A DNA stretch of 64,000 nucleotides from Solirubrobacter sp963837485 (GTDB lineage: Bacteria; Actinomycetota; Thermoleophilia; Solirubrobacterales; Solirubrobacteraceae): positions 372,001 through 436,000 of the forward strand of contig CAWINP010000008.1 in NCBI GenBank assembly GCA_963837485.1, in the 5' to 3' direction. Made by a program: the position numbers and the translations under genes. Numbering within the stretch: position 1 is the stretch's first letter; each line of letters begins with the position of its first letter. The notes beneath the pieces were generated by a model that worked only from the letters and a program-made list of their open reading frames with translations, was not told where the DNA came from and did not search any database. This document shows positions 7,516 through 14,720 of this stretch, piece by piece.

Positions 7516-8724
7516 TCACCCGCCCAAGGATGTGAGCCGGCGCTCCAGGAACTCGCGCTCGACCGGGCTCTCCGTGCGCTCGAGCGCCGCGCGGTAGGCC
7601 GCGGCGGCCTCGGGCACGCGGTCCAGGCGCCGCAGCAGGTCGGCGCGCGTCGCGTGGAACAGGTGGTACGCGCCGAGGTCGAGGCCGTCGAGCAGCTCCA
7701 GCGCCGCCTCCGGCCCGCGCAGCTCGGCCACCGCGACGGCGCGGTTCAGCGCCACCACCGGCGTCGGCGAGAGCTCGTACATGCGGTCGTAGAGCCACAG
7801 GATCCGCCCCCAGTCGCTCCCGCGCGCGTGCTCGCAGGCGATCGAGGCCTGCAACAGGTAGAGCCCCATCCGCCCGAACCGCCATGCGCGGGAGGTGAGC
7901 GTCATGCCCTCGGCGATCGCCGCCTGGTCCCAGCGCGAGCGGTCCTGGTCGGCGAGCAGCACCAGGCGCCCGTCGGCGTCGACGCGCGCAGCGCGGCGCG
8001 AGTCCTGCAGGAGCATCAGCGCGAGCAGCCCCAGCGCCTCCGGCTCGTCGGGCATCAGCAGCGCCAGCACGCGCCCCAGGCGGATCGCCTCGGCGACCAG
8101 CCCGGATCGCACCGGCGGCCCGTAGCCGGCGTTGAACACCAGGTACACCGTCGCCAGCACGCTCTGCAGGCGCGCCGGCAGGTCGGCGTCGCGCGGCACC
8201 TCGTACGGGATCCCGGCCGTCGCGATCTTGCGCTTGGCGCGCACGATGCGCTGCGCCATCGCGGGCTCGGACACGAAGAACGCGCGCGCGACCTCGGCCG
8301 TCGTGAGACCGCCGAGCGCCCGCAGGGTCAGCGCGACCCGCACCTCCGGCTCCAGCGCCGGATGGCAGGTGGTGAAGATCAGCCGCAGCCGCTCATCGGG
8401 GATCGGGCTCACCAGCTCAGCGTCCTCGTCGTCGCCGCCACCGAGCGCCCGCAGCTCGGCCTCCAGCGCCGTGCGCCGCCCGGCCCAGCGCCGCTCGCGC
8501 CGGATCCGGTCGATCGCCCGGTTGCGCGCGGCGGTGACGATCCAGGCGGCCGGGTTGTCGGGAACCCCGGCGACCGGCCACCGCTCGAGCGCGACCAGGA
8601 ACGCGTCCTGGACCGCTTCCTCGGCGCGATCGAGGTCGCCGAGGATGCGGGCGAGGACGGCGACCGCCTGCCCCGACTCGCGCCGGAACAGGCGGTCGAC
8701 GAGAACGCTCTGCGGTCCCGTCAG
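7516..8724 (-). CDS. ECF42-type RNA polymerase sigma factor with C-terminal TPR-like extension
   Basis: About 402 residues: sigma region 2 (AEEAVQDAFLVALERWP, then AAWIVTAARNRAIDRIRRERR), region 4 (LRALGGLTTAEVARAFFVSEPAMAQRIVRAKRKI), then a roughly 200-residue helical extension containing DQDRSRWDQAAI and repeat-like helices. This layout and the neighbouring YCII/DGPF-type protein match the ECF42 group, which lacks a classical anti-sigma factor. No ATG, GTG or TTG occurs at a sensible N-terminus. The best candidate is CTG at 8724, which overlaps the upstream stop as CTGA and would give N-terminal coupling. A longer frame continues upstream but would bury the YCII gene. Confidence 0.85.
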   Translation of the reverse strand: MTGPQSVLVDRLFRRESGQAVAVLARILGDLDRAEEAVQDAFLVALERWPVAGVPDNPAAWIVTAARNRAIDRIRRERRWAGRRTALEAELRALGGGDDEDAELVSPIPDERLRLIFTTCHPALEPEVRVALTLRALGGLTTAEVARAFFVSEPAMAQRIVRAKRKIATAGIPYEVPRDADLPARLQSVLATVYLVFNAGYGPPVRSGLVAEAIRLGRVLALLMPDEPEALGLLALMLLQDSRRAARVDADGRLVLLADQDRSRWDQAAIAEGMTLTSRAWRFGRMGLYLLQASIACEHARGSDWGRILWLYDRMYELSPTPVVALNRAVAVAELRGPEAALELLDGLDLGAYHLFHATRADLLRRLDRVPEAAAAYRAALERTESPVEREFLERRLTSLGG

Positions 8725-9113
8725 GACGCGGCCGCCTGGCCGGCGTTGGCGCCGGACTCCATCGCCTCGTAGTCCATGATCGGCCGCACCTCGATCGCGC
8801 CGGTCTTGGCTTCGGGGATCTGCGACGCCCAGTTGAGCGCGTCGTCGAGGTCCTTGCACTCGAGCAGGTAGTAGCCGCCGATCTGCTCCTTGGTCTCCGC
8901 GTACGGGCCGTCGGTGAGCAGGCGCTCGCCGTCGCGCACGCGGACCGTCGTCGCGGTGCTCGTGCCCTGCAGGCCCTCGCCGCCCACGAACACGCCCGCG
9001 CTGCGGCTGTCCTCGCCGAACTTGCCGTGAGCCGCGAAGATCGCGCCGATGTCCTCAGGGCTCGCGTTCGCGTAGAGGGACTCGTCGTTGTAGATGATCG
9101 CCAGGTACTTCAT
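8721..9113 (-). CDS. YCII-related (DGPF-type) protein, partner of the ECF42 sigma factor
   Basis: A 130-residue YCII-domain protein. The GERLLTDGPYAETKEQIGG region is the DGP[FY] motif that names the group. Genes of this kind sit beside ECF42 sigma factors in many actinobacteria and are thought to be part of or controlled by the same stress response; their chemistry is not established. The ATG is preceded by a clear GAGGAGG ribosome binding site about six bases upstream. The stop overlaps the putative sigma CTG start by three bases. Confidence 0.85.
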   Translation of the reverse strand: MKYLAIIYNDESLYANASPEDIGAIFAAHGKFGEDSRSAGVFVGGEGLQGTSTATTVRVRDGERLLTDGPYAETKEQIGGYYLLECKDLDDALNWASQIPEAKTGAIEVRPIMDYEAMESGANAGQAAAS

Positions 9114-9230
9114 GGCAGCCTCCTCGGGGAGCGTCGTCCGCAGCGCCAGTCGCCGCGGTCCGACCCTACGACGTCCAGATGATGCGGGGTCGACAATCGT
9201 GGCGCGTGGCCGCTCTGTGAACAAGCCGTA

Positions 9231-9236
9231 TACGCT
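9231..9236 (+). promoter_or_regulatory. -10-like TACGCT, leaderless position
   Basis: TACGCT ends six bases before the ATG at 9243 and no Shine-Dalgarno precedes that ATG, so transcription probably starts at or next to the start codon. No clear -35 box is visible. Confidence 0.4.
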
Positions 9237-9242
9237 CACGCG

Positions 9243-10103
9243 ATGCCGGTCGCCGTCGTCACCGACACCACGCAGTACCTCCCGCACGAGGTGATCGAGC
9301 GCCATTCGATCCACCTCGTCTCGCTGTATGTCAACTGGCGGGGCCGCACCGACCGCGAGTCCGATCTGCCCGACTACGACGGGTTCTACGACTTCCTGCG
9401 CTCCGGCGGCGAGCTGCCGAGCACGTCGCAGCCCTCGATCGGAGACTTCCTGGCCGTCTACCAGCCGCTGATCGACCGCGGCGACGACATCGTCTCGATC
9501 CACCTGTCCGGCGGCATCTCCGGCACCGTCGGCGCGGCCGAGCAGGCGCGACAGGCGCTGATCGAGCAGGGAGTCGACGAGAACCGGATCGTGGTGATCG
9601 ACTCGCGCACCGGCTGCGCCGGGCATGGCTTCATGGCGCTCGCCGCCGCCAACGCGGACGGGGACCTGGCCGCGAAGGTCGCCGCCGCGCGCAGGCTGCG
9701 CGACGACCTGTATCTGCTGGTCGCCGTCGACACGCTCGAGTTCCTGCGCCGCGGCGGACGGATCGGCGCCGCGCGCGCGTGGATCGGCGCGACGCTGAAG
9801 GTCAAGCCGATCCTCACGATCGACGGCGAGATGCAGCCGGTCGAGCGCGTCCGCACCGCCACGCGCGCGTTCGAGCGCCTCGTCGACCACCTGCAGCAGC
9901 GCAAGGAGGACGGCTGCGACCGGTTCGCCGTCCAGCACACGAACGCGCCCGACGTCGCCGAGCGGCTCGCGGAGCGCGGGCGCGAGATCTATGGCAACGA
10001 CCCCGTGATCGTGTCGGAGATCGGCCCGGTGATCGGCACCCACACCGGCCCCGGCCTGCTCGGCGTCGCCGGGCTGCGCAGCGACCTGCTCGGCCCGGTC
10101 TGA
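9243..10103 (+). CDS. DegV family fatty-acid-binding protein
   Basis: A 286-residue DegV protein. It has the N-terminal VVTDTT motif, PSTSQPS near residue 60, IHLSGGISGT with the fatty-acid-contacting serine near residue 94, the FLRRGGRIG helix and the C-terminal GPVIGTHTGPG loop. DegV/FakB proteins bind a fatty acid and, in Firmicutes, present it to the FakA kinase. No FakA-like gene is in the window, so the role here is uncertain. It probably heads a two-gene unit with the permease 35 bases downstream. Confidence 0.92.
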   Translation: MPVAVVTDTTQYLPHEVIERHSIHLVSLYVNWRGRTDRESDLPDYDGFYDFLRSGGELPSTSQPSIGDFLAVYQPLIDRGDDIVSIHLSGGISGTVGAAEQARQALIEQGVDENRIVVIDSRTGCAGHGFMALAAANADGDLAAKVAAARRLRDDLYLLVAVDTLEFLRRGGRIGAARAWIGATLKVKPILTIDGEMQPVERVRTATRAFERLVDHLQQRKEDGCDRFAVQHTNAPDVAERLAERGREIYGNDPVIVSEIGPVIGTHTGPGLLGVAGLRSDLLGPV

Positions 10104-10138
10104 AGGATTCTCATCTTGCGGCTGGAACCCCGGGGCGG

Positions 10139-11284
10139 ATGGGCGTCCGCATCGAACCGAAGCCGGAGCCGCTGGTCGTCCGGAACACGCCGATCTACTC
10201 GGCGCAGACGATCCTGCGCACGATGCTGGCGGCCGTCTGCGTCGCGTTCGCGCTCTATCTCGTCTACCTGCTGCGCAAGCCGATCAGCTGGGTCCTGATC
10301 TCGATCTTCCTCGCGGTCGCGCTGGCCGGCCCGGTCAACCGCCTGCACCGCCACATGAAGCGCGGGTTCGCGATCACGCTCGTCTTCCTCGGGATGCTGG
10401 CGGTGCCGGTCGGGATCGCCGCCCTCGTCGTGCCGCCGCTCGTCAACCAGGGCAACAACCTGATCCAGAACCTGCCGAACTACGCGCAGGACGCGCAGGA
10501 CTTCACCCAGAAGAACGCCACCCTGCGCAAGCTCGAGCGCGACTACAACATCACCGAGAAGCTGCAGGAGCAGGCCCAGAAGCTGCCGGGCAAGATCGGC
10601 AGCGCGGCCGGCGTGCTCGGCGACATCGGCCTCGGGCTGGTCAACTCGCTGTTCGCGGTGTTCACGATCCTCGTGCTGACCGCGTTCCTGCTCGGCAGCG
10701 GCCACCTCTGGGTCGAGCGCTTCCTCGAGCTACGGCCGCCGGCCGAGGCGGAGCGCATCCGCAAGGCGCTCGAGCACATGGCGCGCACGGTCGGCGGCTA
10801 CGTCGGCGGCATCCTCGCGCAGGCCACGATCGCCGGCATCAGCGCGTTCATCGTGCTCACGATCCTCGGCGTCCCGTTCGCGGCGGCGCTGTCAATCATC
10901 GTCTTCTTCGCCGACCTGATCCCGCTCGTGGGCGCCACGCTCGGCGCGGTCCTCGTCGCGATCGTGACCCTGTTCACCGACTTCCCGACGGCCACGATCA
11001 TCTGGGCGATCTTCTCGGTCGTCTACCAGCAGCTCGAGAACACGCTGATCCAGCCGCAGATCCAAAAGCGCGCGGTCAACGTGCACCCGTTCGTGGTGCT
11101 CGTCGCCGTGCTGTTCGGCTCGACGCTGCTCGGCGTGCTCGGCGCGCTGGTGGCGATCCCGGTCGCCGCGTCGCTGCAGATCGCGGTGCGCGAGTGGTGG
11201 GACTTCCGGCACGAGAAAGCGGTGGCCGAGCTCGCCGGGACCGCCGTCGCGCCCCCACCGCCGCGTGAGCCCGAGCCGGCCTAG
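10139..11284 (+). CDS. AI-2E family (PerM/UPF0118) transporter
   Basis: A 381-residue membrane protein with roughly seven to eight hydrophobic segments, two near the N-terminus, a soluble central region (residues about 105-160) and a cluster after residue 220. The YVGGILAQATIAGISAF and FFADLIPLVGATLGAV stretches and the QQLENTLIQPQIQKRAVNVHP loop are family hallmarks. Members include autoinducer-2 exporters and sodium/proton antiporters, so the substrate cannot be assigned. ATG at 10139 is chosen because the upstream open frame lies inside degV. Its stop overlaps the convergent DUF3618 gene by four bases. Confidence 0.88.
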   Translation: MGVRIEPKPEPLVVRNTPIYSAQTILRTMLAAVCVAFALYLVYLLRKPISWVLISIFLAVALAGPVNRLHRHMKRGFAITLVFLGMLAVPVGIAALVVPPLVNQGNNLIQNLPNYAQDAQDFTQKNATLRKLERDYNITEKLQEQAQKLPGKIGSAAGVLGDIGLGLVNSLFAVFTILVLTAFLLGSGHLWVERFLELRPPAEAERIRKALEHMARTVGGYVGGILAQATIAGISAFIVLTILGVPFAAALSIIVFFADLIPLVGATLGAVLVAIVTLFTDFPTATIIWAIFSVVYQQLENTLIQPQIQKRAVNVHPFVVLVAVLFGSTLLGVLGALVAIPVAASLQIAVREWWDFRHEKAVAELAGTAVAPPPPREPEPA

Positions 11285-11514
11285 CGGCGGCGCCGGCCCG
11301 TCAGCAGGCCGGTGAACGCGGCGATGCCGCCGCCGAGGACGAAGCCGGTGACGGCCGCGCCGATGATGATCTCGCGCTGGTGGCGGCGCAGCTGGGCGCG
11401 CCAGTCGGTCGCCTTCGTGATCTCGCCGCGGAGCGTCTCCACGGCGACGCCGAGCTCGGCGCGATTGGCCTCTATGGACTGCCGGATCTCCTCCGGCGTG
11501 CGAGCTGCGCTCAC
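11281..11514 (-). CDS. DUF3618 domain protein
   Basis: A 77-residue protein. The N-terminal RTPEEIRQSIEANRAELG and following helix are the DUF3618 signature, then one hydrophobic segment near residues 50-68 and a basic tail ending RRRR. Function is unknown; it is probably an inner-membrane protein with a cytoplasmic helix. GTG start at 11514 overlaps the holin-like stop (GTGA). It is the last gene of the nitrilase-to-DUF3618 operon. Confidence 0.82.
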   Translation of the reverse strand: MSAARTPEEIRQSIEANRAELGVAVETLRGEITKATDWRAQLRRHQREIIIGAAVTGFVLGGGIAAFTGLLTGRRRR

Positions 11515-11918
11515 CGCGCGTGTCCCTCCGCGTGCTGGATGGTCTGCTTGATCAGCTGCGCCTCCTCGATCGCCAGCTGCGGCGTCGGCGGCGTGCCCTT
11601 CTTGAACAGGCGCGCGGCGACGAAGCCGGCGAGGCCGGCGACGATGAAGAGCGTGCCGGAGACGATCAGGTACCCGACCCAGGGGTTGGCGCCCAGCAGG
11701 TCGTCCAGCGCGAGCGCGACGAAGTGCAGGAAGTAGATGAGCCCGGCGAGGATGAACACGCCGGCCGCGCCGCCGATCGCCGCGCCGCGGGCGAGGCTCT
11801 TGAGCTTCACCGACATCTCGGCCTTGGCGAGCTCGATCTCCTCGTGGACGAGCAGCGCGGCCTTCTCGGAGACCTCCTGGATCGCCTTGCCCAGCTCGGA
11901 TGTCTCTTGCTCGGTCAT
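11511..11918 (-). CDS. phage holin family protein (holin superfamily III type)
   Basis: A 135-residue protein with an acidic amphipathic N-terminus (LLVHEEIELAKAEM) followed by two long hydrophobic segments near residues 45-70 and 79-101 and a basic FKKG turn. This is the actinobacterial holin-III pattern (PF07332-like). Despite the name these are chromosomal envelope proteins, usually next to DUF3618 genes as here. No phage gene is nearby. The stop overlaps the DUF3618 start and the start lies two bases after the coiled-coil gene stop. Confidence 0.82.
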   Translation of the reverse strand: MTEQETSELGKAIQEVSEKAALLVHEEIELAKAEMSVKLKSLARGAAIGGAAGVFILAGLIYFLHFVALALDDLLGANPWVGYLIVSGTLFIVAGLAGFVAARLFKKGTPPTPQLAIEEAQLIKQTIQHAEGHAR

Positions 11919-11920
11919 AG

Positions 11921-12424
11921 CTAGTCGAAGATCCGCTTCAGGAGCCGGGCGGCGACGAACGCGCCGGCGAACGCGAGCCCGATCCTGACCTCGGGCCGGT
12001 CCATCGCGGGCTCCGGCGGCGGCGCGGACTCCGGCACGGACGTGGTGGCCGGCGCGGTCTGCACGCGCAGGCGCTCCGCGGCCTCGGCCTGCAGGCGCGC
12101 CCGCTCGGCCTCCGCCTCGGCCTGGGCGGCCTTCTCGCGCGCCTTGCGCTCTTTGCGCGACGCCTTCTCCTCGGCCGCCTCGGCGTGCTCGACCGCGGCG
12201 TGGGCCTTGGAGGTCTCCTCCTCGACGCGCCGCGCCGCGGTCTCGGCGACCTCGGCCCGCAGCTCGGCCGCGCGCGCCTCGGCGCGCGTGCGTTCCGCCT
12301 GGGCGCTCGCCTCGGCCGCCGCCGCCGTGGTCTCGGCGCGACGGGCGCTCTCTCCCGCGGCCGACTCCTCGGCGTCAGGCAGGGAATCCATCTCCTGCGT
12401 GCGCTGCGGGTCGTCCTCACTCAC
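11921..12424 (-). CDS. Ala/Glu/Arg-rich coiled-coil protein with C-terminal membrane anchor
   Basis: A 167-residue protein I cannot assign to a named family. Residues about 25-120 are a continuous Ala/Glu/Arg heptad-like region expected to form a long coiled coil. A Pro-rich linker follows, then a short hydrophobic segment (residues about 145-160) and a basic end. The shape suggests a scaffold tethered to the membrane by its C-terminus, acting with the DUF3618, holin-like and DUF4235-like neighbours. GTG start at 12424 overlaps the upstream stop (GTGA). Confidence 0.7.
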   Translation of the reverse strand: MSEDDPQRTQEMDSLPDAEESAAGESARRAETTAAAAEASAQAERTRAEARAAELRAEVAETAARRVEEETSKAHAAVEHAEAAEEKASRKERKAREKAAQAEAEAERARLQAEAAERLRVQTAPATTSVPESAPPPEPAMDRPEVRIGLAFAGAFVAARLLKRIFD

Positions 12425-12558
12425 TCGGGCGGATCCTCCCCGAAGATGCGGCGGAATACTACGGCGGCGACGCGGGTCGTCACGATCGAGGCCAGCGCGC
12501 CGATGCCGGCGACGAGGCCCGACCAGGCAAGCCGCTTGACAAGCTCATTGTCGGACAT
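12421..12558 (-). CDS. small DUF4235-like membrane protein
   Basis: A 45-residue protein: a short N-terminal head, one hydrophobic stretch near residues 12-25, then VFRRIFGEDPPE. The closing G-E-D-P-P motif resembles the end of DUF4235 proteins, short membrane proteins of unknown role found with DUF3618 and holin-III genes. Its start is 11 bases after the TetR stop and its stop overlaps the coiled-coil start (GTGA), so the position in the operon is fixed on both sides even though the gene is very short. Confidence 0.72.
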   Translation of the reverse strand: MSDNELVKRLAWSGLVAGIGALASIVTTRVAAVVFRRIFGEDPPE

Positions 12559-12569
12559 GGCGGCGCAGT

Positions 12570-13172
12570 CTATGCGGCGAGGCCGTCGACGACGGTCCCC
12601 ACCAGATGCGTCTTCGCGTGCTGGTAGCTCTCCTCGCCCTGCGCGAGGGTCCCGAAGATCCACCCGGTGAGCACCTGCTCGATCGCGCCGTAGAACGTCA
12701 TCGCCGCATACTCGGCGGGGATCTCGGAGCGGAACTCGCCGGACGCCTGTGCCTTCTCGACCACGCCGCCGATCAGCTCGTACGCCTCGGTGATCTTGCC
12801 GAGGTGGGCGGCGCCGAACGTGTTCGCGGCGCGCGTGACCTCGATGATGATCACCTTCATGAGGTCGGGATCGTGACGGTAGGACTCGATGATGAATCCG
12901 GCGATCGCCTCGAGCTTCTCGCGCGCCGGGAGGTCGAGCGCATCCGCGTGACGGATCGCCTCCAGCAGCACGTCCCAGCGCTGCAGGAAGAGCGTGTCGA
13001 GGACCTGGTCCTTGGACTGGAAGTAGTGGTAGACGAGCCCGTAGGCGACGCCCGCCTCGTCGGCGATGTCCGACACGCGGCACGTGTGGAAGCCCTGGCG
13101 CGCGAAGACGCGGACGGCGGCGTCGAGGATCAGCTTGCGCTTGTCGATCGCGGCTTGTCTAGAGGCGGCCAC
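12570..13172 (-). CDS. TetR/AcrR family transcriptional regulator
   Basis: A 200-residue TetR-type repressor. Residues about 8-55 hold the helix-turn-helix (ILDAAVRVFARQGFHTCRV, then VAYGLVYHYFQSKDQVL). The remaining helical ligand domain resembles FadR-like TetR proteins controlling acyl-CoA genes. GTG at 13172 shares one base with the nitrilase stop (TAGTG), so the pair is coupled. The palindrome at 14023-14040, between this operon and the divergent P450 operon, is its most likely operator; binding is inferred, not shown. Confidence 0.9.
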   Translation of the reverse strand: MAASRQAAIDKRKLILDAAVRVFARQGFHTCRVSDIADEAGVAYGLVYHYFQSKDQVLDTLFLQRWDVLLEAIRHADALDLPAREKLEAIAGFIIESYRHDPDLMKVIIIEVTRAANTFGAAHLGKITEAYELIGGVVEKAQASGEFRSEIPAEYAAMTFYGAIEQVLTGWIFGTLAQGEESYQHAKTHLVGTVVDGLAA

Positions 13173-13999
13173 TAAGCCCGGACCTCGGTTGGCCAGCGGT
13201 ACGCCTCGGGGCGGCGGTTGGCCAGCGAGGGGAGGCTGCGGCGGATCTCGTCCTGTCGCGCGAGGTCGAGCTCGGCGACGATGAAGGTCTCCGTGTCGGG
13301 CGCCTGCGCGAGGACGACGCCCCACGGGTCGACGATCATGCTGCGCCCGCCGGAGCGGTAGCCAGGCGCGTGCTCGCCGACCTGGTTGGCGGCGACGATG
13401 AACGCCTGGTCCTCGATCGCGCGGGCGCGTAGCAGGACCTCCCAGTGCTCGCGCGTGGTGGCGAGCGTGAACGCGGCCGGGACGGCGATGATCTGGGCGC
13501 CCTCGACGGCGAGGATCCGGTACAGCTCGGGGAAGCGCAGGTCGTAGCAGATGGTCAGGCCCAGGCCCGTGCCGTCCGCGGTCTCGCTCAGCACGATCTC
13601 CTCGCCCGGCGCCTCGTGCTCGGACTCCTTGTAGACCTTGCCGGCGACCTCGACGTCGAACATGTGGATCTTGCGATACGTCGCCTTGGTGTCGCCGTCG
13701 GGGCCGACGTGAAGGCTCGTGTTGGCGCCGCGGTCGCCGCCCGTGCGCTCGGAGAACGAGCCGGCGACGAGGTCGATGCCGAGCTCGCGCGCGATGCCGG
13801 ATGCCCAGCGCTGCGTCTCGCCGTCGTACGGCTCGGCGCCGGCGATCGTCTGCTCGGGCGTGCCGAGCAGCGGCCACTTCTCCGGCAGCACGACAAGCTC
13901 CGCCCCGGCCCGGGCGGCCAAGCGCGTGAGACGATCAGCGGCCTCGAGATTGCGGTTGCGATCGGGGGTCGACTGCAACTGGACTGCGGCGGCGAGCAC
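13172..13999 (-). CDS. carbon-nitrogen hydrolase (nitrilase superfamily, Nit1/Nit2-like)
   Basis: A 275-residue nitrilase-fold amidase with the Glu-Lys-Cys triad visible as VVLPEK, YRKIHMFD and ICYDLRFPELYR. The pattern is closest to omega-amidase/deaminated-glutathione amidase (Nit) enzymes, which repair metabolites or hydrolyse short amides. GTG at 13999 has an upstream GGGAAGGAG ribosome binding site, so this message has a leader, unlike many neighbours. It is first in an operon with the TetR gene and four envelope genes. Confidence 0.88.
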   Translation of the reverse strand: MLAAAVQLQSTPDRNRNLEAADRLTRLAARAGAELVVLPEKWPLLGTPEQTIAGAEPYDGETQRWASGIARELGIDLVAGSFSERTGGDRGANTSLHVGPDGDTKATYRKIHMFDVEVAGKVYKESEHEAPGEEIVLSETADGTGLGLTICYDLRFPELYRILAVEGAQIIAVPAAFTLATTREHWEVLLRARAIEDQAFIVAANQVGEHAPGYRSGGRSMIVDPWGVVLAQAPDTETFIVAELDLARQDEIRRSLPSLANRRPEAYRWPTEVRA

Positions 14000-14022
14000 G
14001 GCGTGACTCCTTCCCTCACCGG

Positions 14023-14040
14023 ATTGACCGGTCAGTCAAT
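14023..14040. promoter_or_regulatory. TetR-type operator palindrome
   Basis: ATTGAC at 14023-14028 and GTCAAT at 14035-14040 are exact inverted repeats, and TGACCGGTCA (14025-14034) is itself a perfect palindrome. The site overlaps the -35 box TTGACC (14024-14029) of the plus-strand operon and lies in the leader of the minus-strand nitrilase operon. It is therefore placed to control both. Confidence 0.65.
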
Positions 14041-14045
14041 GAGCA

Positions 14046-14051
14046 TATCGT
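14046..14051 (+). promoter_or_regulatory. -10 TATCGT with -35 TTGACC, leaderless promoter
   Basis: TTGACC (14024-14029), a 16-base spacer and TATCGT form the clearest promoter in the window. The ATG follows six bases after the hexamer, so the mRNA should start at the start codon. Confidence 0.6.
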
Positions 14052-14057
14052 CCAGGC

Positions 14058-14720
14058 ATGCCTCTCCGTAAGCGGTGGTGCTGGCTGGGGGCCTTCGGGC
14101 CGGAGCTGATGCTGTGCGCGGCCTGGGCCGAGGTCGGCATGGCGCGCGTCTCGTGGTGGGCGGTCTGGGACGGGACGACGCTGCGCGAGGACTACAAGCG
14201 CTCGTGGCGCGGGACCCGGGTCGGCGCGTCGGGCGCGCAGGTCGACGGCGTGCTGTCGCTGCGCGCCGAGCGTGGCAGGGCGATCGAGGCGCGCACCGGC
14301 GACGCGTGGACGCGCAAGACGCCGGTCGCGGTCCGCGGCAGCGCGCTCGGGCGCGCGGTCGCGTGCGACGGCCTGCTCGACGAGTCCGAGGGACGGCATC
14401 CGCGGCACACGGCCTGGCTGTGGTCGGCCGGCGTCGGCCCCGGGGTGGCGTGGAACTTCTGCGACGGGCTGCACGACGGCGAGAACACGGTCTGGGTCGG
14501 AGGCGAGCCGCATGCGGTGCCGGTGCCGCGCTTCGACGGCCTCGCCGGCGTGGGCGGCTTGGGGTTCCATGCGCAGGCCGTGCGGGCACGGAGGGAGAAC
14601 CTCGTGCTGATCGCGTCCGACTACGAGCAGCCCTTCGGCACCTTCACCGGCTCGCTGCCGGTCGCCGGCGCGCTGCGCGAGGGCTTCGGCGTGATGGAGC
14701 GCCACGAGGCCCGCTGGTAG
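14058..14720 (+). CDS. DUF2804-like protein
   Basis: A 220-residue protein resembling DUF2804: an N-terminal KRWCWLGAFGPEL strand, many tryptophans and glycines in a beta-rich body, and the closing GFGVMERHEARW segment. The family has no assigned activity; its fold recalls lipocalin-like or lipid-modifying proteins. It is shorter than most members. It is the first gene of a five-gene operon and its stop shares TAGTG with the permease start. No signal peptide is seen. Confidence 0.65.
   Translation: MPLRKRWCWLGAFGPELMLCAAWAEVGMARVSWWAVWDGTTLREDYKRSWRGTRVGASGAQVDGVLSLRAERGRAIEARTGDAWTRKTPVAVRGSALGRAVACDGLLDESEGRHPRHTAWLWSAGVGPGVAWNFCDGLHDGENTVWVGGEPHAVPVPRFDGLAGVGGLGFHAQAVRARRENLVLIASDYEQPFGTFTGSLPVAGALREGFGVMERHEARW

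Noticed and set aside
11511..11918. Holin-like gene as evidence of a prophage
   Set aside because: No phage structural, integrase or lysis genes nearby; this family is chromosomal next to DUF3618 genes in actinobacteria.
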